The notes beneath the pieces are model-generated. The model made no database searches and was not told the DNA's origin. It saw nothing but the letters and a program-made list of their open reading frames with translations. Shown here piece by piece: positions 1 through 9,621 of a stretch of DNA of 12,500 nt. The stretch's first letter is position 1; the number at the start of each line of letters is the position of its first letter. The position numbers and the translations under genes are program-made. Source of the stretch: Deinococcus rubellus (GTDB lineage Bacteria > Deinococcota > Deinococci > Deinococcales > Deinococcaceae); NCBI RefSeq assembly GCF_025244745.1, contig NZ_CP104213.1, forward strand, positions 1,372,501 to 1,385,000. Direction: 5' to 3'.

Positions 1-42
1 GTGTTTGCGGTGCTTGACTTGGTTCTTTTTGAGGCGGGCCAT
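1..42 (-). CDS. 5' end of an unrecognised gene (partial)
   Basis: Fourteen codons run off the left edge and read MARLKKNQVKHRKH, a very basic start. I do not recognise the protein. The start is supported by a TACACT hexamer (minus strand, 53 to 48) ending 5 nt before the ATG, with no Shine-Dalgarno sequence, which is the leaderless arrangement seen at other genes here. It lies 29 nt downstream of the lipoprotein stop on the same strand, so it could also be reached by read-through from that gene. Basic N-termini like this occur in ribosomal, nucleic-acid-binding and some membrane proteins, and the fragment is too short to choose among them. Confidence 0.5.
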   Translation of the reverse strand, partial: MARLKKNQVKHRKH

Positions 43-47
43 GAGGC

Positions 48-53
48 AGTGTA
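48..53 (-). promoter_or_regulatory. leaderless-type -10 element for the partial gene
   Basis: TACACT on the minus strand lies 5 nt upstream of the ATG at 42. Transcription starting about 6-7 nt after the hexamer would begin at or next to the start codon. No clear -35 hexamer is visible; the sequence 17 nt further upstream is TTTAAG, which overlaps the lipoprotein stop codon. Confidence 0.45.
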
Positions 54-71
54 GCGGCAGAGTCAGACAGC

Positions 72-899
72 TTAAAAGTCGCCCACGCCGCTGAGGCTCT
101 GCATGATCAGAAGGGCGTCGCCGCTAGTCTTGACTTGCGTGAGGCTCTGGACGGCTCCAGCTATGCCCTGGGTGAACTTCTGGGCTTTGAGCACATCTTG
201 AAAGTCACTGGGAATGGTGAAGCTGCCGTCGTCGCGTGCGGTGCAAAAGAAAAAGGGCATATTGCCCTGCTTGACGAAAAACAAGACCACTGCCGCAGGA
301 TCGTTGCTGGCTCCCGTCCAGGTAAAGTTGGTGGTCGAGGTAATGGTCTTGAGATCAGTGGGCTTCGTGAGACTGAACGCCGGATTGGGCACAGGGAAGG
401 AAACGTCGGTAAAGGCTGGGAAACCGCCGGTCGCGCCAGGGACGCTCAGTGTCAGGTCACTCAGGCCGCTCAGCACCAGATTTCGGGCCTGGTAGACATA
501 ATTCGGTAGAGCCTGGGGCTGCATATCCATGCGCGAAATAGTAGCAAAGGCCATTCCGTTCTTCTTGAAGGTGATGGCGTCACCAGCGTCCAGCGGTCCA
601 TAAGAAGAATTTATGACCGGAGTAGTGAGCTGGATAAGGGCATTAACGCCGTCGCCGAGCTGGCAGGTGTCCAGCGTGCTGGGATCCGGCGATTTGGGCA
701 GGGCCGTAGGGCTGAGAGTTCCAAACTCGGCCATTACGCCGCTGTTGGAGTCGAACTTGATGGCCTGCACCAGTCCCACTTTGGTATACAGCTTTTCAGT
801 AGGTGGGTTCTGGCCGCCGGGAGGCGTGGTCGTTTTCTGCCCGCAGGCGGCGAGTACGAGGGCGGCTAAGGGGAGGGCCAGCAGCAGATGCTTTTTCAT
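72..899 (-). CDS. putative lipoprotein, 275 aa, unknown function
   Basis: The N-terminus is a lipoprotein signal peptide: MKKH, a hydrophobic stretch (residues 5-18) and a lipobox L16-A17-A18-C19. Cys19 should be cleaved by signal peptidase II and lipidated, anchoring the protein on the outside of a membrane. A Thr/Pro/Gly-rich linker (about 22-35) follows. The rest (36-275) looks beta-rich; the segment around 176-200 with an N-F-T-W core resembles the first strands of an Ig- or fibronectin-like fold, but I cannot assign a family. Cys79 and Cys219 are the only cysteines after the lipobox and could form a disulfide. AAGGAG lies 5 nt before the ATG, so this gene uses ordinary Shine-Dalgarno initiation. 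It is divergent from lepA. No catalytic motif is visible. Confidence 0.85.
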   Translation of the reverse strand: MKKHLLLALPLAALVLAACGQKTTTPPGGQNPPTEKLYTKVGLVQAIKFDSNSGVMAEFGTLSPTALPKSPDPSTLDTCQLGDGVNALIQLTTPVINSSYGPLDAGDAITFKKNGMAFATISRMDMQPQALPNYVYQARNLVLSGLSDLTLSVPGATGGFPAFTDVSFPVPNPAFSLTKPTDLKTITSTTNFTWTGASNDPAAVVLFFVKQGNMPFFFCTARDDGSFTIPSDFQDVLKAQKFTQGIAGAVQSLTQVKTSGDALLIMQSLSGVGDF

Positions 900-938
900 T
901 CCGGCTCCTTGATCACGCGCGGCGGGCGCGGTGAGACG

Positions 939-970
939 AGTCTAAGCATGGGGCGTTAAAACAGCGTCAA
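939..970 (-). promoter_or_regulatory. candidate promoter of the lipoprotein gene
   Basis: On the minus strand TTGACG (970 to 965) is followed after 20 nt by TAGACT (944 to 939). The hexamers are good but the spacer is longer than the usual 17 +/- 1, so the pairing is uncertain. It would give a leader of about 30 nt containing the AAGGAG ribosome-binding site. Confidence 0.35.
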
Positions 971-1038
971 AAAGCTGGTGGCTCCACTAACCGGAGCACG
1001 CTGCACGCCGCTCCTATTTGCCGACCCCTTTCCTCCGC

Positions 1039-1044
1039 TAGACT
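1039..1044 (+). promoter_or_regulatory. leaderless-type -10 element of lepA
   Basis: TAGACT ends 6 nt before the lepA ATG. The six bases between are GGAGGG, which looks like a Shine-Dalgarno sequence. With a start site about 7 nt after the -10, however, it would fall just upstream of the transcript. A weak -35 (TTTGCC or TTGCCG, 1017-1023) lies 15-16 nt upstream. Confidence 0.5.
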
Positions 1045-1050
1045 GGAGGG

Positions 1051-2838
<1,788 letters not shown>

Positions 2839-2936
2839 AGTAGCCTGAACGCCCACTGGGAACATGCAATGGGCCGTTGCCGAAAGAGAGCCTACGAGCC
2901 GTCCCCACCCCCGGTGAATCCGCCCATCGGGGGGCT

Positions 2937-2946
2937 TGACATGTCA
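2937..2946. repeat. 10-bp perfect palindrome upstream of the sensor kinase
   Basis: TGACATGTCA is its own reverse complement. It overlaps a TTGACA hexamer (2936-2941) that could be a -35 element, although no good -10 sits 16-18 nt after it. It lies about 60 bp upstream of the kinase start and could be an operator half of a paired site with the palindrome at 2973-2985. Confidence 0.4.
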
Positions 2947-2972
2947 GGTGAAACCCGTCCGAATGTGAGGTT

Positions 2973-2985
2973 TCTGTCATACAGA
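2973..2985. repeat. TCTGT-CAT-ACAGA palindrome inside the kinase promoter
   Basis: Perfect 5-bp arms TCTGT/ACAGA surround a 3-bp centre. The site ends 6 bp before the TAGACT -10 of the kinase gene, so a protein bound here would contact or block RNA polymerase. It is a candidate operator for autoregulation by the adjacent response regulator or for another regulator. Confidence 0.4.
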
Positions 2986-2991
2986 GATTTT

Positions 2992-2997
2992 TAGACT
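2992..2997 (+). promoter_or_regulatory. leaderless-type -10 element of the sensor kinase gene
   Basis: TAGACT is followed by 8 nt and then the ATG at 3006, with no Shine-Dalgarno sequence between. The predicted transcription start (about 3004-3006) is at or beside the start codon. The -35 region (about 2969-2976) is poor and overlaps the TCTGT palindrome, which would fit an activator-dependent promoter. Confidence 0.5.
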
Positions 2998-3005
2998 GCC
3001 TTTAG

Positions 3006-4086
<1,081 letters not shown>

Positions 4087-4106
<20 letters not shown>

Positions 4107-4671
4107 CGACCACCCGCTGTTTCGTATCGGCCTGAAGTACGCGCTGCGTGATCAGGGCTTCGAGGTCCTGGCCGAGGCCAGTGACGGCCTGGAAGCGCTT
4201 GAAGTCATCCGGCAGTTTCGGCCCGACGCGGCGCTGCTCGATGTCAAGATGCCCGGCCTGACCGGCATCGAGGTCTGCGAGAAGTTGCGCGCCACCAATC
4301 CCGATGTGGTGAGCGTGCTGATCACGACCTTTGCCGAACCGGCCATCGTGCAGGCAGCCCGCTCGGCAGGGGCACGCGGCTACCTCAGCAAGGAAACCGC
4401 TCCCGCCGAACTGGCCCGCCAGCTGCGCGAGATCGTGGCGCATCCGGAAATCGACCGCCTGCCCAAAGTCGAGGTGCCGCGCCTGACACCGCGCGAGGGC
4501 GACGTGCTGCCGCTGCTGGCCAAGGGCTACAGCAACAAGGAGATCGCCCGCAGCCTGGGCGTCAGCCCCGATACCATCAAGGACCATCTGGCCCGCCTGT
4601 ATACCAAGCTGGGTGCCCGTGACCGCACCGACTGCGTCAGCCGTGCCCGCGCCCTGGGATTGATCGGCTAA
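4087..4671 (+). CDS. NarL/FixJ-family response regulator (receiver + LuxR HTH)
   Basis: This 194-residue transcription factor is the likely partner of the overlapping kinase. The receiver domain (about 1-118) has the acidic pair Asp7-Asp8, phosphoacceptor Asp52 in L-L-D-V-K-M-P, Thr80 and Lys102. The LuxR-type helix-turn-helix (about 132-192) has the L-T-P-R-E start and the recognition segment S-N-K-E-I-A-R-S-L-G-V-S-P-D-T-I-K. The usual E-R-E-V-L is E-G-D-V-L here. GGAGG (4076-4080) lies 6 nt before the ATG, inside the kinase gene, so translation of the two is probably coupled. Target promoters are not known; its own operon is one candidate because of the two palindromes upstream of the kinase. 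Confidence 0.95.
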
Positions 4672-4791
4672 AGCGCCCGGTCTTCGCCCGCTGCCTGGCC
4701 CTTCCTCCTCTCCAGAACACCACTGCACTTCAACGCACGGGGCCGCCCCCATCCATTATTGGCTGCCCCCAGAGACAAAAAACAAAGAGCT

Positions 4792-4830
4792 GCGGGGAAC
4801 AGACTTCGGTGCTGTTTCCCGCGTTTGTTT
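4792..4830 (+). terminator. strong intrinsic terminator after the kinase/regulator operon
   Basis: GCGGGGAACAG (4792-4802) pairs with CTGTTTCCCGC (4812-4822) over 11 bp with one G-U wobble. The loop contains a C-UUCG-G tetraloop, and GTTTGTTT follows. An A-rich stretch just before the hairpin (4777-4787) would act as a T-tract on the other strand, so it may work in both directions. It lies 120 nt after the regulator stop and just before the peptidase gene. Confidence 0.85.
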
Positions 4831-4866
4831 GGGCCGTTCACCAACCTGAAGTACCCAGGCGCGACA

Positions 4867-5949
4867 ATGCCGGACATGCTCAAGTCTGCCCTGGCAAGTC
4901 TGGCGCTGCTGGCCTGCCCACCCGCTACACTGGCCCTGATGATGCGAAACGCCGCGTCCACCACCACCGTTCTGGAGTCTGCCGACTTCGGCGTGGCCAC
5001 GATGCAGGGTCTGGTGTTGCAGCAGGGCCGACTGACGCTCGTGCCGGGAAGTAAGCTGGGCACCCTCTCCGGCAGCGTGGCAAGTCTGGGCGCTTACGAC
5101 GAGCTGATTCCCTCGTGGAACGGCCTGACACCCCCTGGAAGCAGCCTCACGCTGGAAGTCAAGCCCGCTGGGGCCAGCCGCTTCTACTCGTTCGGTACCT
5201 GGCAGAGCGCGGCGGGACGCACGAGTCTGAACGGGCAAAAAGACAGCTTCGGGCAGATCATGACCGATACCTTGCGCCTGTCGAGAAAAGCCAGCGGCTT
5301 CGAGTACCGACTGACCTTGCGGGCCAGCGGCGCGGGTCCCAGTCTGAGCTTGCTGGCCTTCAACACCTCGGACCGCTCTCAGCGGATGGCGTCGGCAGGC
5401 GCAGCGGGCGATAAGGTACGCTGGAACAAGGTGCTGAACGTGCCACAACGCTCGCAGATGCTCTACAAGGACGGCGGCGAAGTGTGGTGCAGCCCGACCA
5501 GCACCAGTATGATTCTGGCCTACTACAGCGTGAACATCAGCGTGCCGGACGCGGCCAGAGCGACCTACGACGCGGCCTACGACGGCACCGGCAACTGGCC
5601 TTTCAACACTGCCTTCGCTGCCGAGCACGGCTTGCGTGCCCTGGTGACCCGGCTTCCCAATCTGCGCGAGGCTGAGCGCTACATTGCTGCTGGCATTCCG
5701 CTGGGCGTCAGCCTGGGCTGGAAGGCGGGCGAGTTGCCGGGGGCCGCCGTGCCGTCGAGCAGCGGGCACCTGATGGTGCTGGTGGGCTTCGATGCGCAGG
5801 GAAATCCGGTACTGAACGACCCCGCCGCGCCGACTGATGCGGGCGTGCAGCGCAGCTACCCCCGCGCCGCCTTCGAGCGGCTGTGGCTCTCGCACTCCGG
5901 CGGGCTGGTGTACCTGATCAGTAGACCCGGCCAGGCGCTGCCGCAGTAA
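4867..5949 (+). CDS. secreted C39-like cysteine peptidase family protein
   Basis: The C-terminal half matches the peptidase C39-like (C39_2) family. Numbered from the ATG at 4867, it has V-P-Q-R-S-Q (192-197, candidate oxyanion Gln), nucleophile Cys208 in E-V-W-C-S-P-T-S, His301 in S-G-H-L-M-V-L and Asp318 in V-L-N-D-P-A. The family signature G-N-W-P-F-N-T-A-F-A lies between. The first about 24 residues (M-P-D-M-L-K, a hydrophobic run, then A-T-L-A) look like a signal peptide, so it probably acts outside the cytoplasm. Residues about 30-185 form a beta-rich N-terminal region of unknown role. Upstream in-frame ATG 4759 is unlikely because the terminator 4792-4830 lies after it; ATG 4876 is an equally good alternative. 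No Shine-Dalgarno sequence is evident. The substrate is unknown. Confidence 0.85.
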   Translation: MPDMLKSALASLALLACPPATLALMMRNAASTTTVLESADFGVATMQGLVLQQGRLTLVPGSKLGTLSGSVASLGAYDELIPSWNGLTPPGSSLTLEVKPAGASRFYSFGTWQSAAGRTSLNGQKDSFGQIMTDTLRLSRKASGFEYRLTLRASGAGPSLSLLAFNTSDRSQRMASAGAAGDKVRWNKVLNVPQRSQMLYKDGGEVWCSPTSTSMILAYYSVNISVPDAARATYDAAYDGTGNWPFNTAFAAEHGLRALVTRLPNLREAERYIAAGIPLGVSLGWKAGELPGAAVPSSSGHLMVLVGFDAQGNPVLNDPAAPTDAGVQRSYPRAAFERLWLSHSGGLVYLISRPGQALPQ

Positions 5950-5961
5950 CGGATACAGAAG

Positions 5962-6750
5962 GTGCGTTTTCCTGCCGCCTGCCCGCACTGCCGCCGAGAG
6001 ATGCAGGCCGAGTACACCGATTCCGGTATTCACGATCTGAGCTGCCCGCACTGCGCCGGGAAATTTACCATTTACCTGCGCAAGCACAAGTTCGAGATGC
6101 TGTTTGACCTCGGCACACGGGCACTGATGGACGGCTACGCCCGTGAAGCGGTGGCGAGCTTTGCGGGCAGTCTGGAGCGCTTCTTCGAGTTCTATACCCG
6201 CGCCGCCACCCTGGAGCGGGCCGCCGGGAAAGGTGAGGACTTTGCCGCCGCCGCCGCCCGCCTGGACACGGCCTGGAAGCTGCTCTCGGCCCAGAGCGAG
6301 CGCCAGATGGGGGCCTTTGCGCTGGCTTATTTGTGGCGCGAGGGCGCAGCGCCCGATTTCCTGAGTACCCAGGCGCTCGGCTCCGACTTTCGCAACCGGG
6401 TGATTCACCGGGGCTACCTGCCGCAGAGAACCGAGGTGGACGCGTACGCCGCCCGTGTGTTTGCCCTGATTGACCGCCTGCTGACCCAGCTGGGCGAGGC
6501 CGCCGCCCATGCCCAGTTGGAGCAGGAACTGACCTACGCCGCGCATCTGGCTGCGCAGCCGAGCGAGGTGATTGCCGTCTTCGAGGAGCATCCCGGCATG
6601 TTCCGGGTGAGGCGCTTCGGCGGACAGGTGGCTGCCAAAACTGGGCAGGCCAAGAATCTGCCGAGCGGCCCGGCCAACGACGCGGCGGCTTTTCAGGCCG
6701 CTTTGCAGGAAAGGGGAGAGTTACTTGGAAAGGTGTTCGGGAAGGGGTGA
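5962..6750 (+). CDS. zinc-ribbon protein with HEPN-type motif, function unknown
   Basis: This 262-residue protein opens with a four-cysteine zinc ribbon, C7-P-H-C10 and C28-P-H-C31. A largely helical region follows. Residues 144-149 read R-N-R-V-I-H, the R-N-x3-H signature of HEPN domains, followed by R-G-Y and a helix (about 157-175). HEPN proteins are often RNases in toxin-antitoxin or defence systems, but many are non-catalytic, and only the motif and helical context support the assignment here. The GTG start is preferred because the next in-frame ATG (6001) would remove the first zinc pair. It begins 12 nt after the peptidase stop with only a weak ribosome-binding site (GAAG), suggesting co-transcription. 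The C-terminal about 50 residues are Ala-rich. No antitoxin-like partner is adjacent. Confidence 0.8.
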   Translation: MRFPAACPHCRREMQAEYTDSGIHDLSCPHCAGKFTIYLRKHKFEMLFDLGTRALMDGYAREAVASFAGSLERFFEFYTRAATLERAAGKGEDFAAAAARLDTAWKLLSAQSERQMGAFALAYLWREGAAPDFLSTQALGSDFRNRVIHRGYLPQRTEVDAYAARVFALIDRLLTQLGEAAAHAQLEQELTYAAHLAAQPSEVIAVFEEHPGMFRVRRFGGQVAAKTGQAKNLPSGPANDAAAFQAALQERGELLGKVFGKG

Positions 6751-6759
6751 GCGAGGAGT

Positions 6760-7545
6760 TCAGCTCTTTAAAAACCCTTCCACCAGATCCAGCAGGCGCT
6801 TCGGTTCCTCCACATTCGGCAGGTGGCCCGATTGCTCCAGAATTTCTAGCCGTGCGTTCGGAATCAGCTCCGCGATAAGTTCCCCCTCGGCCACCAGGTT
6901 GAGGATGTCGTGCCTCCCGCTGATGACGAGCGTCTGGGCGGTGATCTGAGGCAGCACCGGCCTGAAATCGAAACCTGCCAGGGCCTGACTGGCGGCGTCG
7001 GCCTGCTGGGCGTCGAGGGTCAAACCCTGCTCTGCTTGTTTGCGGCTCCATTCTGCCTGCGCCGACCTGATACTTTCCGGCGTGGACGGTGCGAAGATGT
7101 GCGAGAGCACCAGGGCCTGAATCTCGTCGTGGCTGAGGCCACGCACTTCCTCCGCGTGCTCGGCGATGAAGCGCGCCACCGAGGACGTTTTGCCGTTGGA
7201 TTTCGGCACCACCAGTACCAGTTTGTGAACCCGCCCAGGTTGCTGTGAGGCGACGCCCTGCGCGATGTAACTGCCCGCCGACGTGCCTATCAGAAAGACG
7301 CCCGGCAAGTTTAAGGCGTCCATCACGCCCAGCACGTCGTCAATGTGGTCTTGCAGCGTGTAGTGGGATGGCTTGTCCGAGCGGCCATGTCCCCGGCTGT
7401 CGATGGCGATCACTTCAAACGACTGGCTCAGCTGCTCCATTTCCGGTTGCAGCGCCGTGAGGTTGCTGGTCAGGCCGTGCAGCATGATGACGGGTTGGCC
7501 CTTACCTGTGCGCTGAACGTTCAGATTGACGCCGTTGATCTGCAT
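6760..7545 (-). CDS. alpha/beta hydrolase
   Basis: This 261-residue protein has the full alpha/beta-hydrolase machinery. The oxyanion-loop H23-G24 lies in L-H-G-L-T-S-N, the nucleophile elbow is G-T-S89-A-G-S, acid Asp213 is in S-G-R-H-D, and base His241 is in S-G-H-L-P-N-V-E-E-P. D49-S-R-G-H-G-R-S is the usual strand-4 region. A cap domain lies at about 115-190. The closest broad class is the esterase / 3-oxoadipate enol-lactonase / haloperoxidase-like group, and the substrate cannot be read from sequence. There is no signal peptide, so it should be cytoplasmic. The start M-Q-I-N-G is chosen because TACCCT lies 5 nt upstream and the family N-terminus begins there; the open frame extends further upstream but is only antisense to the next gene. 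It converges on the zinc-ribbon gene with 9 nt between the stops. Confidence 0.93.
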   Translation of the reverse strand: MQINGVNLNVQRTGKGQPVIMLHGLTSNLTALQPEMEQLSQSFEVIAIDSRGHGRSDKPSHYTLQDHIDDVLGVMDALNLPGVFLIGTSAGSYIAQGVASQQPGRVHKLVLVVPKSNGKTSSVARFIAEHAEEVRGLSHDEIQALVLSHIFAPSTPESIRSAQAEWSRKQAEQGLTLDAQQADAASQALAGFDFRPVLPQITAQTLVISGRHDILNLVAEGELIAELIPNARLEILEQSGHLPNVEEPKRLLDLVEGFLKS

Positions 7546-7550
7546 GAATG

Positions 7551-7556
7551 AGGGTA
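7551..7556 (-). promoter_or_regulatory. leaderless-type -10 element of the hydrolase gene
   Basis: TACCCT (minus strand) ends 5 nt before the ATG at 7545. There is no Shine-Dalgarno sequence and no strong -35 hexamer. It lies back-to-back with the promoter of the divergent oxidoreductase gene; the two -10 elements are 43 bp apart. Confidence 0.5.
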
Positions 7557-7599
7557 TCCCGCCGCGTCCAGACCGAAGTGAACCGCGTCCCTGGAAGCG

Positions 7600-7605
7600 T
7601 AAACT
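7600..7605 (+). promoter_or_regulatory. leaderless-type -10 element of the molybdopterin oxidoreductase gene
   Basis: TAAACT ends 6 nt before the ATG at 7612, with no Shine-Dalgarno sequence between. GTGAAC (7578-7583) could serve as a weak -35 with a 16-nt spacer. Confidence 0.5.
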
Positions 7606-7611
7606 CTTCCC

Positions 7612-9621
7612 ATGACTGCCGCTCCCACCATCCGCCAGGTGCTGCTGACCTGCCCGCTCGACTGTCCCGACGCTTGCCGATTGAAGATCACCATTGAGCG
7701 CGGCGCAGACGGCCTGGAGAAAGCGGTGAAGCTGACTGGCGACCCTGACCACCCGATCACGCGGGGCTTTGCCTGCGCCAAGACGGTGCATTACCCGGCC
7801 CGTCAGAACCACCCGGAGCGCCCCCTCTACCCTATGAAGCGCGTGAACGGAGAGCTGACGCGCGTCAGTTGGGAGCAGGCACTGGACGAGATCGCCGCCC
7901 ACCTGCGCGACGTGCTGGCAAGGCGCGGCCCCGACGCTGTTTTGCGCTACCACTACGCTGGAACGATGGGCCTGATGGAGGGCCACCATATTCACGGGTT
8001 TTTCCGCGCCCTGGGAGCGCCGGAGCTGGACGAGACCATCTGCTCCACCGCTGGCACCGAAGCCTGGCGGCTCGGCTACGGCCCGCGCTACGGCGTGCTG
8101 CCCGAGGATGTGGCGCACGCCCGAACCATCGTGCTGTGGGGCATCAACAGCCTGAGTACCAACAGTCACCTGACGCCCTTCATGACCCAGGCCCGCAAGA
8201 ACGGCGCGAAGATCATTCACGTCGATCCCTACCTCAACAAGACCGGGCGCTACGCCGACACCCATCTCAAGCTGCGCCCGGGCACCGACACGGTGCTGGT
8301 GCTGGGTGTGGCCCGTGAGATCATGGCGCAGGGCTGGGCTGACGAAACGTACATCCGCGAGGCCACTCAGGGGTTTGAAGAGTTCCGTGCCGAGGCTGAA
8401 GGCTGGACGCTGGAGCGCACCGCCGAAACCACCGGCCTGAGCGCCGAGCAGGTCGCTGAACTGGCCCGCGCCATCTCGCAGGACAGCCCCACCTACATCC
8501 GCGTCGGCTACGGCATGACCCGGCACGAGGGCGGCGGCACGGCCCTCAGGGCGGTCACGCTGCTGCCCGCGATCACCGGCGACTGGCGGCGCAGGGGCGG
8601 CGGCTGCACCCTTAGTACCTCGGGAGTGTTCCACCTCAACCGCTCACGGCTGGGCGCAGCCCACCTGATCAGGGAGGATGCGAAGCACGTCAACATGAAC
8701 GAGCTGGCGGGCGCGCTGGAACCATCTGCCGGGTTCGAGGCGGCCTTCATCTATAACTGCAACCCGGCGGTGGTGGCCCCCGACTCGGCGCAGGTTATTG
8801 CCGGACTCCAGCGCCCAGACCTCAAAGTGATTGTGCTCGAGCAGGCCATGACCGAGACGGCGCGGCTGGCTGATTATGTTTTGCCCGCCACCACCTTCAT
8901 GGAACATGCCGACATCTACACCAGTTACGGCCACTCATGGCTTGGTTACAACCCCGCCGAACTGGACGCGCCCGGCGAGACGCGGCCCAATTCCTGGGTG
9001 TTCCAGCAACTCGGCGAGCGGCTGGGCCTCACTGAGCCGTCACTCTTCTGGACGGTGGACGACCTGCTGACGGAAGTGCTCGACACCGGACACCCGTTTC
9101 TGGAAGGCATCACGCCGGAAGCGCTCAAGGCTGCCGGAACACTGCCGCTCAAGCTGCCGGACGGCTGGCTGCCCTACGCCGATGGTGCGCCGACGCCCAG
9201 CGGCAAGGTGATGTTCACGCCCGCCCCGGTCTACTGTCCGGCCGCCGAACTGAACGCCGAGTATCCGCTGCGGTTGCTGACGCCGCCTGCCCACCATTTC
9301 CTCAACAGTACCTACGGCATGCTCGGCAACCTGACCAGAGCCGAGGGCACTGAGCCGCACATCCTGGTGCATCCCGCTGATCAGGGTGAACTTGTCGGCG
9401 GTCAGCTGGCCCGTATTGTCAGCGAGACGGGCCAGGCCGTGCGCCGGGTCCGCATCACGGACGAGGTGCAGCCGGGTGTGGCGGTGGTGGAGGGCAGCTG
9501 GTGGGGCCTGAGCGCTCCCGACGGCCAGAGCATCAATGCCGTGACCGCCCAGACGCTGACTGACCTGGGCGGCGGGAGTACCTTCCACAACACGCGGGTG
9601 CGGCTGGAGCGGGCCGAATAA
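7612..9621 (+). CDS. molybdopterin-dependent oxidoreductase (DMSO reductase superfamily)
   Basis: This 669-residue protein belongs to the Mo/W-bis-pterin oxidoreductases often labelled formate dehydrogenase- or BisC-like. The N-terminal [4Fe-4S] motif is C14-P-L-D-C18-P-D-A-C22 with the fourth ligand Cys55 in G-F-A-C-A-K. The central MopB region spans about 60-540, and Cys144 in E-T-I-C-S-T-A-G is a candidate metal ligand. A C-terminal dinucleotide-binding domain (about 551-665, starting Y-P-L-R-L-L-T-P-P) completes the usual layout. There is no twin-arginine signal, so it should be cytoplasmic. No electron-transfer subunit, membrane anchor or cofactor gene is adjacent, so it is an orphan large subunit. 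The substrate is not predictable: formate, S/N-oxides and others remain possible. It is divergent from the hydrolase gene with a 66-bp gap. Confidence 0.93.
   Translation: MTAAPTIRQVLLTCPLDCPDACRLKITIERGADGLEKAVKLTGDPDHPITRGFACAKTVHYPARQNHPERPLYPMKRVNGELTRVSWEQALDEIAAHLRDVLARRGPDAVLRYHYAGTMGLMEGHHIHGFFRALGAPELDETICSTAGTEAWRLGYGPRYGVLPEDVAHARTIVLWGINSLSTNSHLTPFMTQARKNGAKIIHVDPYLNKTGRYADTHLKLRPGTDTVLVLGVAREIMAQGWADETYIREATQGFEEFRAEAEGWTLERTAETTGLSAEQVAELARAISQDSPTYIRVGYGMTRHEGGGTALRAVTLLPAITGDWRRRGGGCTLSTSGVFHLNRSRLGAAHLIREDAKHVNMNELAGALEPSAGFEAAFIYNCNPAVVAPDSAQVIAGLQRPDLKVIVLEQAMTETARLADYVLPATTFMEHADIYTSYGHSWLGYNPAELDAPGETRPNSWVFQQLGERLGLTEPSLFWTVDDLLTEVLDTGHPFLEGITPEALKAAGTLPLKLPDGWLPYADGAPTPSGKVMFTPAPVYCPAAELNAEYPLRLLTPPAHHFLNSTYGMLGNLTRAEGTEPHILVHPADQGELVGGQLARIVSETGQAVRRVRITDEVQPGVAVVEGSWWGLSAPDGQSINAVTAQTLTDLGGGSTFHNTRVRLERAE

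Noticed and set aside
993..1050. Shine-Dalgarno-led lepA with a normal leader
   Set aside because: The TAGACT -10 is only 6 nt from the ATG, which leaves no room for a leader that includes GGAGGG; no better promoter is visible upstream.
2851..2875. Hairpin GCCCA / TGGGC after lepA as a terminator
   Set aside because: The stem is only 5 bp plus 2 bp beyond a mismatch, and no T-tract follows.
2970..2990. Radiation/desiccation response motif (DdrO operator) in the kinase promoter
   Set aside because: TTCTGTCAT resembles the first half of the Deinococcus motif, but the second half does not match, so it does not form the expected 17-bp palindrome.
4756..6591. Minus-strand open frame of 611 codons across the peptidase and zinc-ribbon genes
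   Set aside because: Composition is rich in Gly, Arg, Gln and His, as expected for antisense of GC-rich genes. The plus-strand genes have clear motifs and the frame crosses the terminator at 4792-4830.
5962..6750. Two-gene toxin-antitoxin system formed by the HEPN-type gene and a neighbour
   Set aside because: The flanking genes are a secreted peptidase and a convergent hydrolase; neither resembles a nucleotidyltransferase or other antitoxin.
6740..6781. GGAAGGG / CCCTTCC inverted repeat across the convergent stops of the zinc-ribbon and hydrolase genes
   Set aside because: The loop is 28 nt, it lies within coding ends and no T-tract follows on either strand; it is probably chance.
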